Positions 44,171 through 52,554 of a stretch of 64,000 nt of DNA are shown in pieces (position 1 is the first letter of the stretch; the number at the start of each line of letters is the position of its first letter). The translations under genes and the position numbers were made by a program. The DNA lies in NCBI RefSeq assembly GCF_000403645.1, contig NC_021313.1:1755014-1819013 (forward strand). The letters are read 5' to 3'. The stretch comes from Salinarchaeum sp. Harcht-Bsk1. Lineage in GTDB: Archaea > Halobacteriota > Halobacteria > Halobacteriales > Salinarchaeaceae. A model generated the notes under the pieces. It did no database searches, was not told the DNA's origin, and saw only the letters and a program-made list of their open reading frames with translations.

Positions 44171-45820
44171 GTGCGCAGTGGCGATACGATCGTGGAACCG
44201 GGAGCGGACCGACGGGCAGCGCCCCGTCCCGTTCCGGGATCGTCGCCAACGTCGGAGCCAGCGGGCGGTGGTCTGCTCGGCCCAGTCCGTGCCGGCCCGG
44301 GCTACTCGCCGTGGAAGGACCCGACCGTCCTGCTCCTCCTGGTGATCTCGCTCGTCGCAGCAGCGCTGTTCGTCGGCGGCGCGACGTTCGGTCCCGCGCT
44401 CTCCGGCGGCGGTGGGGGTGGCGTCTTCCCCGTCATCGACATTTTGACGGGCGACGACGGCGGGGATGGGACCTCCCTCTCGCTGGAGGCGAACCGGTCG
44501 GAGCTACAGATCGGCGAACCCGTCGCGTTCACCGTCACCGACGGGAACGACACGCCCGCACGGAACGCGAGCGTCTCGATCGGCGGCGCGACCTACGCCG
44601 CCGACGAGTCGGGGCGGGTCGTCGTCCTGATCGACCGCGCCGGACAGCTGTCGGCGACGGCGACCGCACCGGGTGCCAACGACTCGACGCGCGAGAGCAA
44701 CGAGGTCGCAATCTCGGTCGCACCGCGACCCGTCCAACTCGCCGTGCGAGCCAATCGCTCGGTGGCGACCGCCGGCGAGCCGATCGCACTGACGCTCGTC
44801 CGGGACGACATCGGGACTGCGGTGCGCGGGTCGATCGCGACCAGATTCGTCGCGGAGGGCGACCACCTCCCCGCCGGTGGGATCCAGCGTCACAACGGTT
44901 CGCAGTCCGTCGTCGTCCCCGATCGCGCGGGCCGACTCATCGTCGTCGGCACGCGGGAGGACAGCGGCGGCGAGACCTACCATGCCCACGTGGGAACCGT
45001 CGCGGTCGAACGCCGAACCGTCGGGCTCGACGTGTCGGTCGCTCCGAGCGAGATCGTCGCCGGCGAGTCCGTCACCGCGACCGTCCGGCGGGCCGACACG
45101 GACCAGCCCGTCGCTGCGACGCTGACCGTCGGCAGCCGGACGATCGAGACCGGCGTGGACGGGCGCGCCGCGGTGCCGTTCGACGCGGCCGACACGGCGA
45201 CGATCCGGGCGACCGCGGCGCAGACGCCTGCCGTCTCCTTCGCACCCGGTGAGGCGCGGGTCACGGTCGAGCGACGGGAGGTCCCGCTCGCGCTGTCCGT
45301 CGCACCGGCGGCGATCACGGACGGTGGCAGGGTCACCGCCACGGTCACGCGGACGGACACCGGCGAGCCGATCGAGGGGACGGTGACGGTCGCGGGCCAG
45401 TCCGTCCAGACCGGATCTAACGGCACGGCGACCGTCGAGGTCGCGTCTCCGGGGCAGGTCGAGATCGTCGCCAGCGCTCCGGACACGCCCACGGAGACGT
45501 TCACGTCCGCCGCCGAGACGATCACGGTGCCGAACGCGACGATCGACCTCGACCTCCTCGACGCGCCGGCGTCCGTCGCCCCGGGCGAGTCGTTCTCGAT
45601 CGAGGTCCGCGCGACGAACCGCGGGCCCGAGGCGGGGACCGACACCCTCCGCTTCCAGGCCGGTGCCGAGACCGTCGCCGACCGAACCGTTTCGCTCGCT
45701 CCGGGGAACCGGACTGTGCTCTCCTTCGAGACGACGGCGCCGGACGCGCCCGACGAACTGGTCGTCGGGGTCCGGGGCAGCGACGGGTCGATCGAGGCGA
45801 CGATCGACGTCGAGGAGTGA
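44171..45820 (+). CDS. Membrane-anchored surface protein with Ig-like repeats
   Basis: The 549-residue protein has a cytoplasmic N terminus of about 50 residues and one hydrophobic helix (TVLLLLVISLVAAALFVGGA). The rest, about 470 residues, is outside. It consists of five beta-rich blocks of 80-90 residues. Three end in a RATxxxxP-type strand, and their openings are alike (LSVAPAAITDGGRVTATV, LDVSVAPSEIVAGESVTATV). A CARDB-like last domain follows. There is no PGF-CTERM, so the N-terminal helix is the anchor. A TATA-like GCTATAACT at 44153-44161 lies too close to the GTG at 44171, so the GTG at 44192 may be the true start. Function unknown, likely adhesive or structural. Confidence 0.75.
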   Translation: MRSGDTIVEPGADRRAAPRPVPGSSPTSEPAGGGLLGPVRAGPGYSPWKDPTVLLLLVISLVAAALFVGGATFGPALSGGGGGGVFPVIDILTGDDGGDGTSLSLEANRSELQIGEPVAFTVTDGNDTPARNASVSIGGATYAADESGRVVVLIDRAGQLSATATAPGANDSTRESNEVAISVAPRPVQLAVRANRSVATAGEPIALTLVRDDIGTAVRGSIATRFVAEGDHLPAGGIQRHNGSQSVVVPDRAGRLIVVGTREDSGGETYHAHVGTVAVERRTVGLDVSVAPSEIVAGESVTATVRRADTDQPVAATLTVGSRTIETGVDGRAAVPFDAADTATIRATAAQTPAVSFAPGEARVTVERREVPLALSVAPAAITDGGRVTATVTRTDTGEPIEGTVTVAGQSVQTGSNGTATVEVASPGQVEIVASAPDTPTETFTSAAETITVPNATIDLDLLDAPASVAPGESFSIEVRATNRGPEAGTDTLRFQAGAETVADRTVSLAPGNRTVLSFETTAPDAPDELVVGVRGSDGSIEATIDVEE

Positions 45821-45951
45821 CCCGCCCCGTCGCCGATCGCGCGCTCGACCGGCGTCGACAGCCTGGAACGCGAGTCTCGACGGGATCGTCGCGCAGACCG
45901 ACGCCAGTGAACGTTCGTGCAGTTCCGGATTCGTGCCGTTAGCTTGCTCGA

Positions 45952-46030
45952 TAAAACGTTTCCACGCCGCTGTGGCTCTCGTAAAACGTCGGTATACGCG
46001 GATTGACTCGCGTAAAACGACTCGAAAACG
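45952..46030 (+). promoter_or_regulatory. Three TAAAACG sites at 30-bp spacing, candidate operator
   Basis: TAAAACG occurs at 45952-45958, 45982-45988 and 46013-46019, so spacing is 30 and 31 bases, close to three turns of the helix. Flanks are alike: CTCGATAAAACGT, CTCTCGTAAAACGT and CTCGCGTAAAACGA. A fourth related AAAACG follows at 46025-46030. All lie before a TATA-like TTATATG near 46048. This looks like a set of binding sites for one regulator of the 92-residue membrane gene. Confidence 0.5.
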
Positions 46031-46094
46031 ACCCAACGCTCGGCCCGTTATATGATGGTCGCCGTTCTGGTCGTGAATAGGCGAGGTGCCCACG

Positions 46095-46373
46095 ATGTCG
46101 AGTCCCCCATCCCACCTTGAACTTCCCTCCGACGGTGCAGACGCATCGTTCGACGAGCGCGCCCGATCCGTGCTCCAGACCGCGCGACGCCACGTGTTCA
46201 CCCCCGTGCGCGCCGCGGGGTTCTGGAGTGCGATCGCCCTCCCGTTCCTCTACGTGCCGCTCGTCGCCACCGGCCTCGAGACCGAGGCCGAACTCTCCGT
46301 GTTCCTCGCGCTACTGGCGGCCAACGTGGTCGCCATCGCGCTGGGACACTCTCACTCTCCCGGACGAAACTGA
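46095..46373 (+). CDS. Two-helix membrane protein of 92 residues
   Basis: The protein has a polar N-terminal half with a helix (DERARSVLQTARRHVFTPVR) and two hydrophobic segments (GFWSAIALPFLYVPLVATGL and ELSVFLALLAANVVAIALGH). A GAGGTG site at 46083-46088 lies seven bases before the ATG at 46095, one of the few clear Shine-Dalgarno sites here. The upstream region carries the TAAAACG array and a TTATATG box, suggesting a leader of about 20 bases and tight control. No family is recognised. It converges on the DMT transporter gene. Confidence 0.65.
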   Translation: MSSPPSHLELPSDGADASFDERARSVLQTARRHVFTPVRAAGFWSAIALPFLYVPLVATGLETEAELSVFLALLAANVVAIALGHSHSPGRN

Positions 46374-46606
46374 CCCCTCCCTCCGAGGGACGCACAGCTT
46401 CACGACTGCTCCCGAACCCCAACGCATCCACCCTGGGACGCGGGACCAACGCCGGGTGGCCCCACGCGGGCTCGCGGTTCGAGTTCGCTCGGCCGACCCC
46501 TGCCAGGAGGCGCCGACGCGCCACCCAGCGCTGGGGCCCTCGCCATCTTCTGCGGCTCCGTTCCTTCGACTCACGAGCACCGCCACTCGCTGGTCCTCCC
46601 GACGTC

Positions 46607-47548
46607 TCAGGACTTCTCCCGCTTCTCGCCCCGCAGTAACGACCGGAGTGCCACGACCTCTTCGGCCAGCGCACGTCGCTTGACCAGCGCGAACCCGGCG
46701 GCGATCGTACAGAAGCCGGCGACCGTCACCGCGTCGACGGTCTCGCCGAGGAGCAGCCACCCTACCACTGCGGCGACGATGGGCGCAACGTAGGAGACGA
46801 GGTTCACCTCGATCGGACCGAGCCGATCGAGCAGGGCGAAGTACAGCAAGAATCCGGCGGCGCTCGCGACGACGGAGAGGTAGCCGATGGCGAGCAGCGC
46901 CTCCGCGGTGAGCGTCACGCCGGCCAGGGACTCCCCGGGCATCGCGAGGCTCACGGCGTGCATGAGGAGCGCGCCACCGAGCATCGCCCAGGCCTCCATC
47001 GTGATCGTCGGCAGTTCGGTGTCGGCTCGCTGGGTGAGGACGCTCCCGAGCGCGAACGCCGCGGCGGCGCCCGCGATCAACGGCACCCCCACCGCGTCGG
47101 GTGCGAGGAGGTTGTCGGGATCCGGGCGCGCGATGAGCCCCACGCCGACCAGGCCGAGGCCGAGCCCGAACAGGCCGACCACCGTGAGCCGTTCCTGTGG
47201 AAGCGCGATCCGTGCGAATCCCGTCGTGAGCACCGGCGAGAGGCTGACGACGATCGCCGCCGTCGCACTCGTGGTGTGTTGCTGCCCGACGAACAGCAGC
47301 GCGTGGTAGGCGGCGATCAGGAGCGCCGCCCCGACCGCGACGACTGCCCACTGGTCGCGGCCACGGGGAAGCGGCTGGTCGGTCGTTGCGTACGCGTACG
47401 CGAGCATGATGATGCCGGCGACGTCGTACCGCAGCGCGGCGAACAGCACCGGCGGGAAGTACTCCAGCCCGGCGGTGATCGCGACGAACGCCGATCCCCA
47501 GACGGCAGCCAGTGCGAGAAACAGGAGCGCGTTCCGTCGTGCGGACAC
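46607..47548 (-). CDS. DMT-superfamily transporter (EamA family)
   Basis: The 313-residue protein has ten predicted helices in two halves of five, the EamA duplication. The first half begins FLALAAVWGSAFVAITAGLE and contains QQHTTSATAAIVVSLSPVLT. The second has GYLSVVASAAGFLLYFALLD and VNLVSYVAPIVAAVVGWLLL. The family exports metabolites, amino acids or drugs; the substrate cannot be told. A GTTTGAAC element about 28 bases before the GTG at 47548 supports this start. The C terminus is basic. Confidence 0.88.
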   Translation of the reverse strand: MSARRNALLFLALAAVWGSAFVAITAGLEYFPPVLFAALRYDVAGIIMLAYAYATTDQPLPRGRDQWAVVAVGAALLIAAYHALLFVGQQHTTSATAAIVVSLSPVLTTGFARIALPQERLTVVGLFGLGLGLVGVGLIARPDPDNLLAPDAVGVPLIAGAAAAFALGSVLTQRADTELPTITMEAWAMLGGALLMHAVSLAMPGESLAGVTLTAEALLAIGYLSVVASAAGFLLYFALLDRLGPIEVNLVSYVAPIVAAVVGWLLLGETVDAVTVAGFCTIAAGFALVKRRALAEEVVALRSLLRGEKREKS

Positions 47549-47702
47549 GCTCGAAGGTCCGAGCGGGGGTGTTCAAACCGTTTCGGTCCGAAACGCGTCG
47601 GCCGTCGATCGGGGCGTCGCCACGAGAATGCTGGCCGCATCGGCCGACAGCGACGGCCCGATCCACCCAAGCATTCATGTTCGAACCGCTACAAACGGAG
47701 GC

Positions 47703-48329
47703 ATGGCCGCTCACGGCCGGCCGGCGTTGCGCGAGTTGTTCGACGACTCACCCACCCCGCACATTGCTCATCCGCCGCGAACACACCACCGTGACTACTA
47801 CCTCGCGACCGACGGGTCCTTTCGCGAGATGGGCGGTGGGCTGGGCGTCGTCGCAGAAACCCGCACTGGCGATCGGGTGCTCCGACTCTCCCTCCCCGAC
47901 GCCGCTCCCGACAACAACGTCGCGGAGTATCGGGCCCTCCACCTCGGGCTCGACGTGCTGGCGGCGCGAGTGCCGCGGGGTTCCAGCGTGGGCGTCCTGA
48001 TCGACCACGACGACCTCGCCGCCAACGTCAACGCCACCGTGCTCGCCGACGGCTCGCGCACCCGGGATCCGTTCCCCGACGTGACGCTCCCGCCAGCGAC
48101 CGCCCACCACTGGCGAGGCATTCGCGCCCGGATCGCCGGCTTCGGCGGCTTTCGGGCCGCCCGAATCGACAGCGACGTCAATCCGGCCCATCCGCTCGCG
48201 AACGATCCCGACAGCTACGCCCACGTCAACGAGGAGTCCGATCGCTCCGTTCGTTCGGGGCCGGATCCCCTCGCCGACGGCGAGCAGATCCCGCCGCCGT
48301 CGAGGGCGGATCGACACGCAGGGAACTGA
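47703..48329 (+). CDS. rnhA: Ribonuclease HI-like protein
   Basis: RNase HI cuts RNA in RNA-DNA hybrids using two metal ions. The 208-residue protein has the first catalytic Asp37 in YYLATDGSFRE, the second acid Glu75 in DNNVAEYRALHLGLD and a third Asp101 in VLIDHDDLAANVN. An N-terminal extension of about 30 residues and a Pro/His-rich C terminus are haloarchaeal. A GGAGG stretch ends right before the ATG at 47703. The gene is next to repeat copy F, which begins 51 bases past the stop. The fourth catalytic residue is not obvious. Confidence 0.85.
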   Translation: MAAHGRPALRELFDDSPTPHIAHPPRTHHRDYYLATDGSFREMGGGLGVVAETRTGDRVLRLSLPDAAPDNNVAEYRALHLGLDVLAARVPRGSSVGVLIDHDDLAANVNATVLADGSRTRDPFPDVTLPPATAHHWRGIRARIAGFGGFRAARIDSDVNPAHPLANDPDSYAHVNEESDRSVRSGPDPLADGEQIPPPSRADRHAGN

Positions 48330-48379
48330 GGACGAGTTGCTTTCGGATCGAATTTGTCCATTACCGCGATAGCGAAAAG

Positions 48380-48790
48380 CTTGGAAGCCCCTGACCGCAC
48401 GCGGTGAATGGTCCACGCTGCGCGAAACCCCGGTGCCCCACGTCGGCGCGCTGCCGCCGGCTGCGAGCCGCTTTCCGGCGAGCAGCCAGTCGCGCGACAC
48501 CGTGCGAGGGCCGAGCGATGCTGGATCGAAGATCCGGCAAGTCAGTGGCTTCGCCTCAGGCACCGCAGCGAGTGCAGCGAAGCGAGCGAGGGCTCGGAAG
48601 TCGCAGCCCGCGAGCGGAGCGAGCCGGACCGTCTTCCGGTGCAGAAGGTTGGAGAGGATCGAGGCGCGGTGGGCGGGACATCGAAAGGGGCCGACCGCTC
48701 CGGGAAGCACGGCGAAGGAAGTACTGGAGCGACCAGAGGGAGCGAAGCGCACAGCGAGCCGCGCGACCGGAGCAGTCGGGGCTTTCGAAG
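48380..48790 (+). repeat. Dispersed intergenic element, copy F
   Basis: The outer ends are CTTGGAAGCCCC at 48380-48391 and CGGGGCTTTCGAAG at about 48777-48790. The inner left arm is missing. The core at 48459-48516 is identical over 58 bases to copy B, 39 kb away. The core hairpins of A and D are present but imperfect (GCTGGATC with GATCCGGC at 48520-48538). The inner right arm reads GGACATCGAAAGGGGCCGAC. It lies between the stops of rnhA and the aminopeptidase, at 51 and 47 bases. Confidence 0.85.
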
Positions 48791-48836
48791 AAAACTGAAA
48801 CCAAACGCGGCTCCTCAGAAACGAAAAGGACGCAGT

Positions 48837-49922
48837 TCAGCCCTCGAAGCCGTCCTCGAAGACGAAGGTCCCGTTCTGCTGCACCACTTCCCCGTCGAGT
48901 TCGATCCGGGAGTCCTCGCTCATGTCGACGATCATGTCGACGTGCACGGCGGACTTGTTCTGCTCGTTGCCCTCGGCGACGGTGTCGCCGTAGGCCCGCC
49001 CCACCGCCATGTGGACGGTGTCGCCCATCTTCTCGTCGAAGAGCATGTTGTAGGTGAAACGGTCGATGTCGCGGTTCATCCCGATGCCGAGTTCGCCGAG
49101 GCGGCGCGCGCCGTCGTCGGTCTCGAGGACTTCGGTGAGAACCTCCTCGTTCTTGGCCGCGGAGTGCTCGACCACCTCGCCGCCCTCGAACTTCAGATAG
49201 GCGTCCTCGACCTCGCGGCCCTGGTGGTACAGCGGCAGGTCGAAGAGGACCTCGCCCTCGACGGAGTCGGGGATCGGCGCCGTGAAGACCTCGCCGCCCG
49301 GGAGGTTGTGCTCGGCGTCGTCGTTGATCGTCGGGTTGTCGCCGAGTTTCATCGTCACGTCGGTGGTGTCGCCGGAGACGATCCGGACCTCGTCGGCGTC
49401 GTCCATCCGGTCGACCATCTGCTGCTGGTGGGCGGCCTGGGCCTCCCAGTCCTTCGTGATCGCGTCCCAGACGAAGTTCTCGTACGCCTCGGTGCTCATC
49501 TCCGCGAGCTGGGCGTTCGCGGGCGCCGGGAACTGCGTGAGGTTCCACTGCTTGGAGAGACGCTCCTCGCGCACGGGCATCATCGCCTGGGTGTGCGCGG
49601 AGTTGGTCTCGGGGTCGACGTCGCTCGTCTCGGTGACGTTCTCGTTGGCCCGCACCGAGATGTGGACGTCGCTCTCCTCGACCATCGCGAGGGTGTGCTC
49701 GGGCGTCTCGAACTCCTCGGCGGATTTGAGGTACGCCCGGCCGACCCTGTCGCTCCCCAGGAGCGTCAGGGGCTTCCCGCCGCGGTCACCGACGACCTCG
49801 ACGAGCGCGACCACGAGGTCCTCAGCGACCGGCGGCGCGCTGATGACGACGTTGTCTCCCTCCTCCAGTCCGACCGAGTGATCGATCAGGATCTCGGCGT
49901 GCTCCCGAATGCGCGGGTCCAT
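48837..49922 (-). CDS. M29 family aminopeptidase
   Basis: M29 (thermophilic metalloprotease) aminopeptidases remove N-terminal residues with two cobalt or zinc ions. The 361-residue protein has the family blocks VVISAPPVAEDLVVALVEVV near the start, HNLPGGEVFTAPIPDSVEG in the middle, and the C-terminal metal region RFTYNMLFDEKMGDTVHMAVGRAYG and HVDMIVDM with His and Asp ligands. Length is right for the family. The start is the ATG at 49922. The 3' end is 47 bases from repeat copy F. It is cytoplasmic. An aaRS-like gene lies upstream on the same strand, 59 bases away. Confidence 0.92.
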   Translation of the reverse strand: MDPRIREHAEILIDHSVGLEEGDNVVISAPPVAEDLVVALVEVVGDRGGKPLTLLGSDRVGRAYLKSAEEFETPEHTLAMVEESDVHISVRANENVTETSDVDPETNSAHTQAMMPVREERLSKQWNLTQFPAPANAQLAEMSTEAYENFVWDAITKDWEAQAAHQQQMVDRMDDADEVRIVSGDTTDVTMKLGDNPTINDDAEHNLPGGEVFTAPIPDSVEGEVLFDLPLYHQGREVEDAYLKFEGGEVVEHSAAKNEEVLTEVLETDDGARRLGELGIGMNRDIDRFTYNMLFDEKMGDTVHMAVGRAYGDTVAEGNEQNKSAVHVDMIVDMSEDSRIELDGEVVQQNGTFVFEDGFEG

Positions 49923-49981
49923 GGAGGATCGTGATGTTTCGGTGGTGAAACCCGTTCCGATTGCGCGCCGATACGATCGCT

Positions 49982-51016
49982 TCACGTGGCAGTCGCGTGC
50001 CACCGCTCGGCCAGCCCGGCCACGTACTCGGCGTACTCGCGTCGCGCGGCTTCCCACGCCTCGCCGCCCGCCTCGTACCGTTCCGCCAGCGCGTCGAGAC
50101 GCTCCGCGTCGTACCGCGAGGCGAGGCACATCGACTGAAAGACTGTCGAGTCGGTTGGGTCCGCCGAATCCCGTACCGCGGCGATCCGCTCGTGAATCGC
50201 CGCGGGCGCCTCGGCGAGCGACACCCCGGCGTCGGTGGACTTCGACTGCTTCGGCACGCCCTCGAACCCGGGCACCATCCGGGTGAACAGACCCCCGATG
50301 CGCCCCGAGATGCCGGCGTCGTCCCGGAACGAACGCGCCCAGGGGAGCAGATCCGACTCGTCGGCCCCGAACACGAGCAGGAGCTGCTCGTAGTTCCCCT
50401 CCACGAGCGGGTGGAGGAAGTCCGCGCCGTGGAGCACGCTGCTGTGGGCGTCTGCGGCAGCGGAGGTCGGTGCCGGAGCGTCGTCTCCGGGTGCCGCTTC
50501 GTACGCTGCATCGACCGCACGTTCCCAGTCCGTCCTCGGTCGGTCCGCTCCGGCGTCTCCCTGCTCCGTCGGGTAGTACCGGGCGATTCGGTGTCCGGTC
50601 GCCATCGCGTTCGTCGCCTCCGACTGCGTCCGCAGGGTACCCCGCTCCGGGTCGAAGCCGAGGTCGAGTGCGAACGCGCGGTAGCGCTCCGCGAGCCGAC
50701 CGATTCGTTCGATGTCTCCGCCGCCGTGGTACGGCTCCAGATCCGCGAGCACGAACTGCACGTCCAGGCCGGCCTCCTGCAGTTCGATCGCAGTCAGGAG
50801 CTGGCCGACTGTGCCGAGGTGCGGCGGGCCGGTCATCCCGACGCCCATCGTCGCGAGCGTCGGCCGATCGAGTGCGGACTCGAGGACGCTCGCCCCGTCC
50901 GCGGCCACGAATCGGCGTCGGAGCGGACCGAGCCAGTGTGGTGCCGAGTCGCGATCGATCCGGCCGTTTCCGAATCGCTCCCGGAGCGCCTCGTAGTGCG
51001 TCGCGAGTCGCGACAT
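49982..51016 (-). CDS. Class I aminoacyl-tRNA synthetase-like protein (Trp/Tyr group paralogue)
   Basis: The 344-residue protein has a HIGH-type motif, HLGT at 66-69 in GMTGPPHLGTVGQLL, a class Ic-like middle (VQFVLADLEPYHGGGDIERI) and a KMSKS-type KQSKS at 255-259 in GVPKQSKSTD. These are characteristic of the TrpRS/TyrRS group. An Ala/Pro/Asp insert lies near 175-192, and the usual C-terminal anticodon domain is short. It is either a second tryptophanyl-tRNA synthetase or a paralogue with a different job. Only synthetase activity with a tRNA would settle it. It is divergent from the threonine aldolase. Confidence 0.75.
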   Translation of the reverse strand: MSRLATHYEALRERFGNGRIDRDSAPHWLGPLRRRFVAADGASVLESALDRPTLATMGVGMTGPPHLGTVGQLLTAIELQEAGLDVQFVLADLEPYHGGGDIERIGRLAERYRAFALDLGFDPERGTLRTQSEATNAMATGHRIARYYPTEQGDAGADRPRTDWERAVDAAYEAAPGDDAPAPTSAAADAHSSVLHGADFLHPLVEGNYEQLLLVFGADESDLLPWARSFRDDAGISGRIGGLFTRMVPGFEGVPKQSKSTDAGVSLAEAPAAIHERIAAVRDSADPTDSTVFQSMCLASRYDAERLDALAERYEAGGEAWEAARREYAEYVAGLAERWHATAT

Positions 51017-51113
51017 GCTCGAACCGACGAACTCCAGCCTGAAGTGCTAAATTGTGACGAGGTACCGTGTATCGTGGTCCTGGCGGGCCGCCGGATGCCG
51101 GCAAGCAGGCCAG

Positions 51114-51120
51114 CTATATC
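51114..51120 (+). promoter_or_regulatory. TATA box of the threonine aldolase gene
   Basis: The sequence CTATATC is centred about 28 bases before the ATG at 51145, as expected for a leaderless haloarchaeal promoter. It excludes the in-frame upstream region as coding. Confidence 0.6.
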
Positions 51121-51144
51121 AGGCCCCGTTGCCAACGCTCTGGC

Positions 51145-52185
<1,041 letters not shown>

Positions 52186-52212
52186 GTTCGAGCCGCTTCG
52201 AAGCGACCGCAG

Positions 52213-52359
52213 TCAGCGGTTCGCGTCGTCCATCCCTTCTTTGAAGCCCATCACGGTCCGCCGGAAGAGGAGGAACCCGAAGAAGATCAAGCCGAGGAGG
52301 ACCGCTGCCAGGATCCAGAACAGCGGATCGAAGCCGAGCAGCGCGGGGGTCGATTGCAT
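52213..52359 (-). CDS. Single-helix membrane protein of 48 residues
   Basis: The minus strand from the ATG at 52359 reads MQSTPALLGFDPLFWILAAV, then LLGLIFFGFLLFRRTVMGFK and a short acidic end. It has one membrane helix of about 25 residues and a basic-then-acidic tail, a pattern seen in small haloarchaeal membrane proteins. An element GCATTTGCGG about 28 bases upstream fits a leaderless promoter. The gene is easy to miss because of its size. It converges on the threonine aldolase gene. No function is known. Confidence 0.65.
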   Translation of the reverse strand: MQSTPALLGFDPLFWILAAVLLGLIFFGFLLFRRTVMGFKEGMDDANR

Positions 52360-52554
52360 AGGCGCTGCTACCGCGGGGGACCGCAAATGCGTTTCGACGA
52401 GAGGCGCGCACGCGCGGCCTGAGTGGCGGTACAGGTGAGGCGGGAACGGAATCTCTGGCTAGCGCCTGATTCGGTTGCTGCAAGAAACCCCGGGAATGGG
52501 CCGAGTCGAACAGTTTTAAATAGTGATGAGGGAGTTAATCTTCTACACGATAAG

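Noticed and set aside
44504-46201. Open frame of about 565 codons on the minus strand
   Set aside because: It covers the antisense of the Ig-like surface gene and runs into the regulatory region. No domain is seen.
46374-46606. Possible further copy of the dispersed element between the 92-residue gene and the DMT transporter
   Set aside because: It is G+C-rich with GGGGCC-type words, but neither outer end, inner arm nor core module could be matched.
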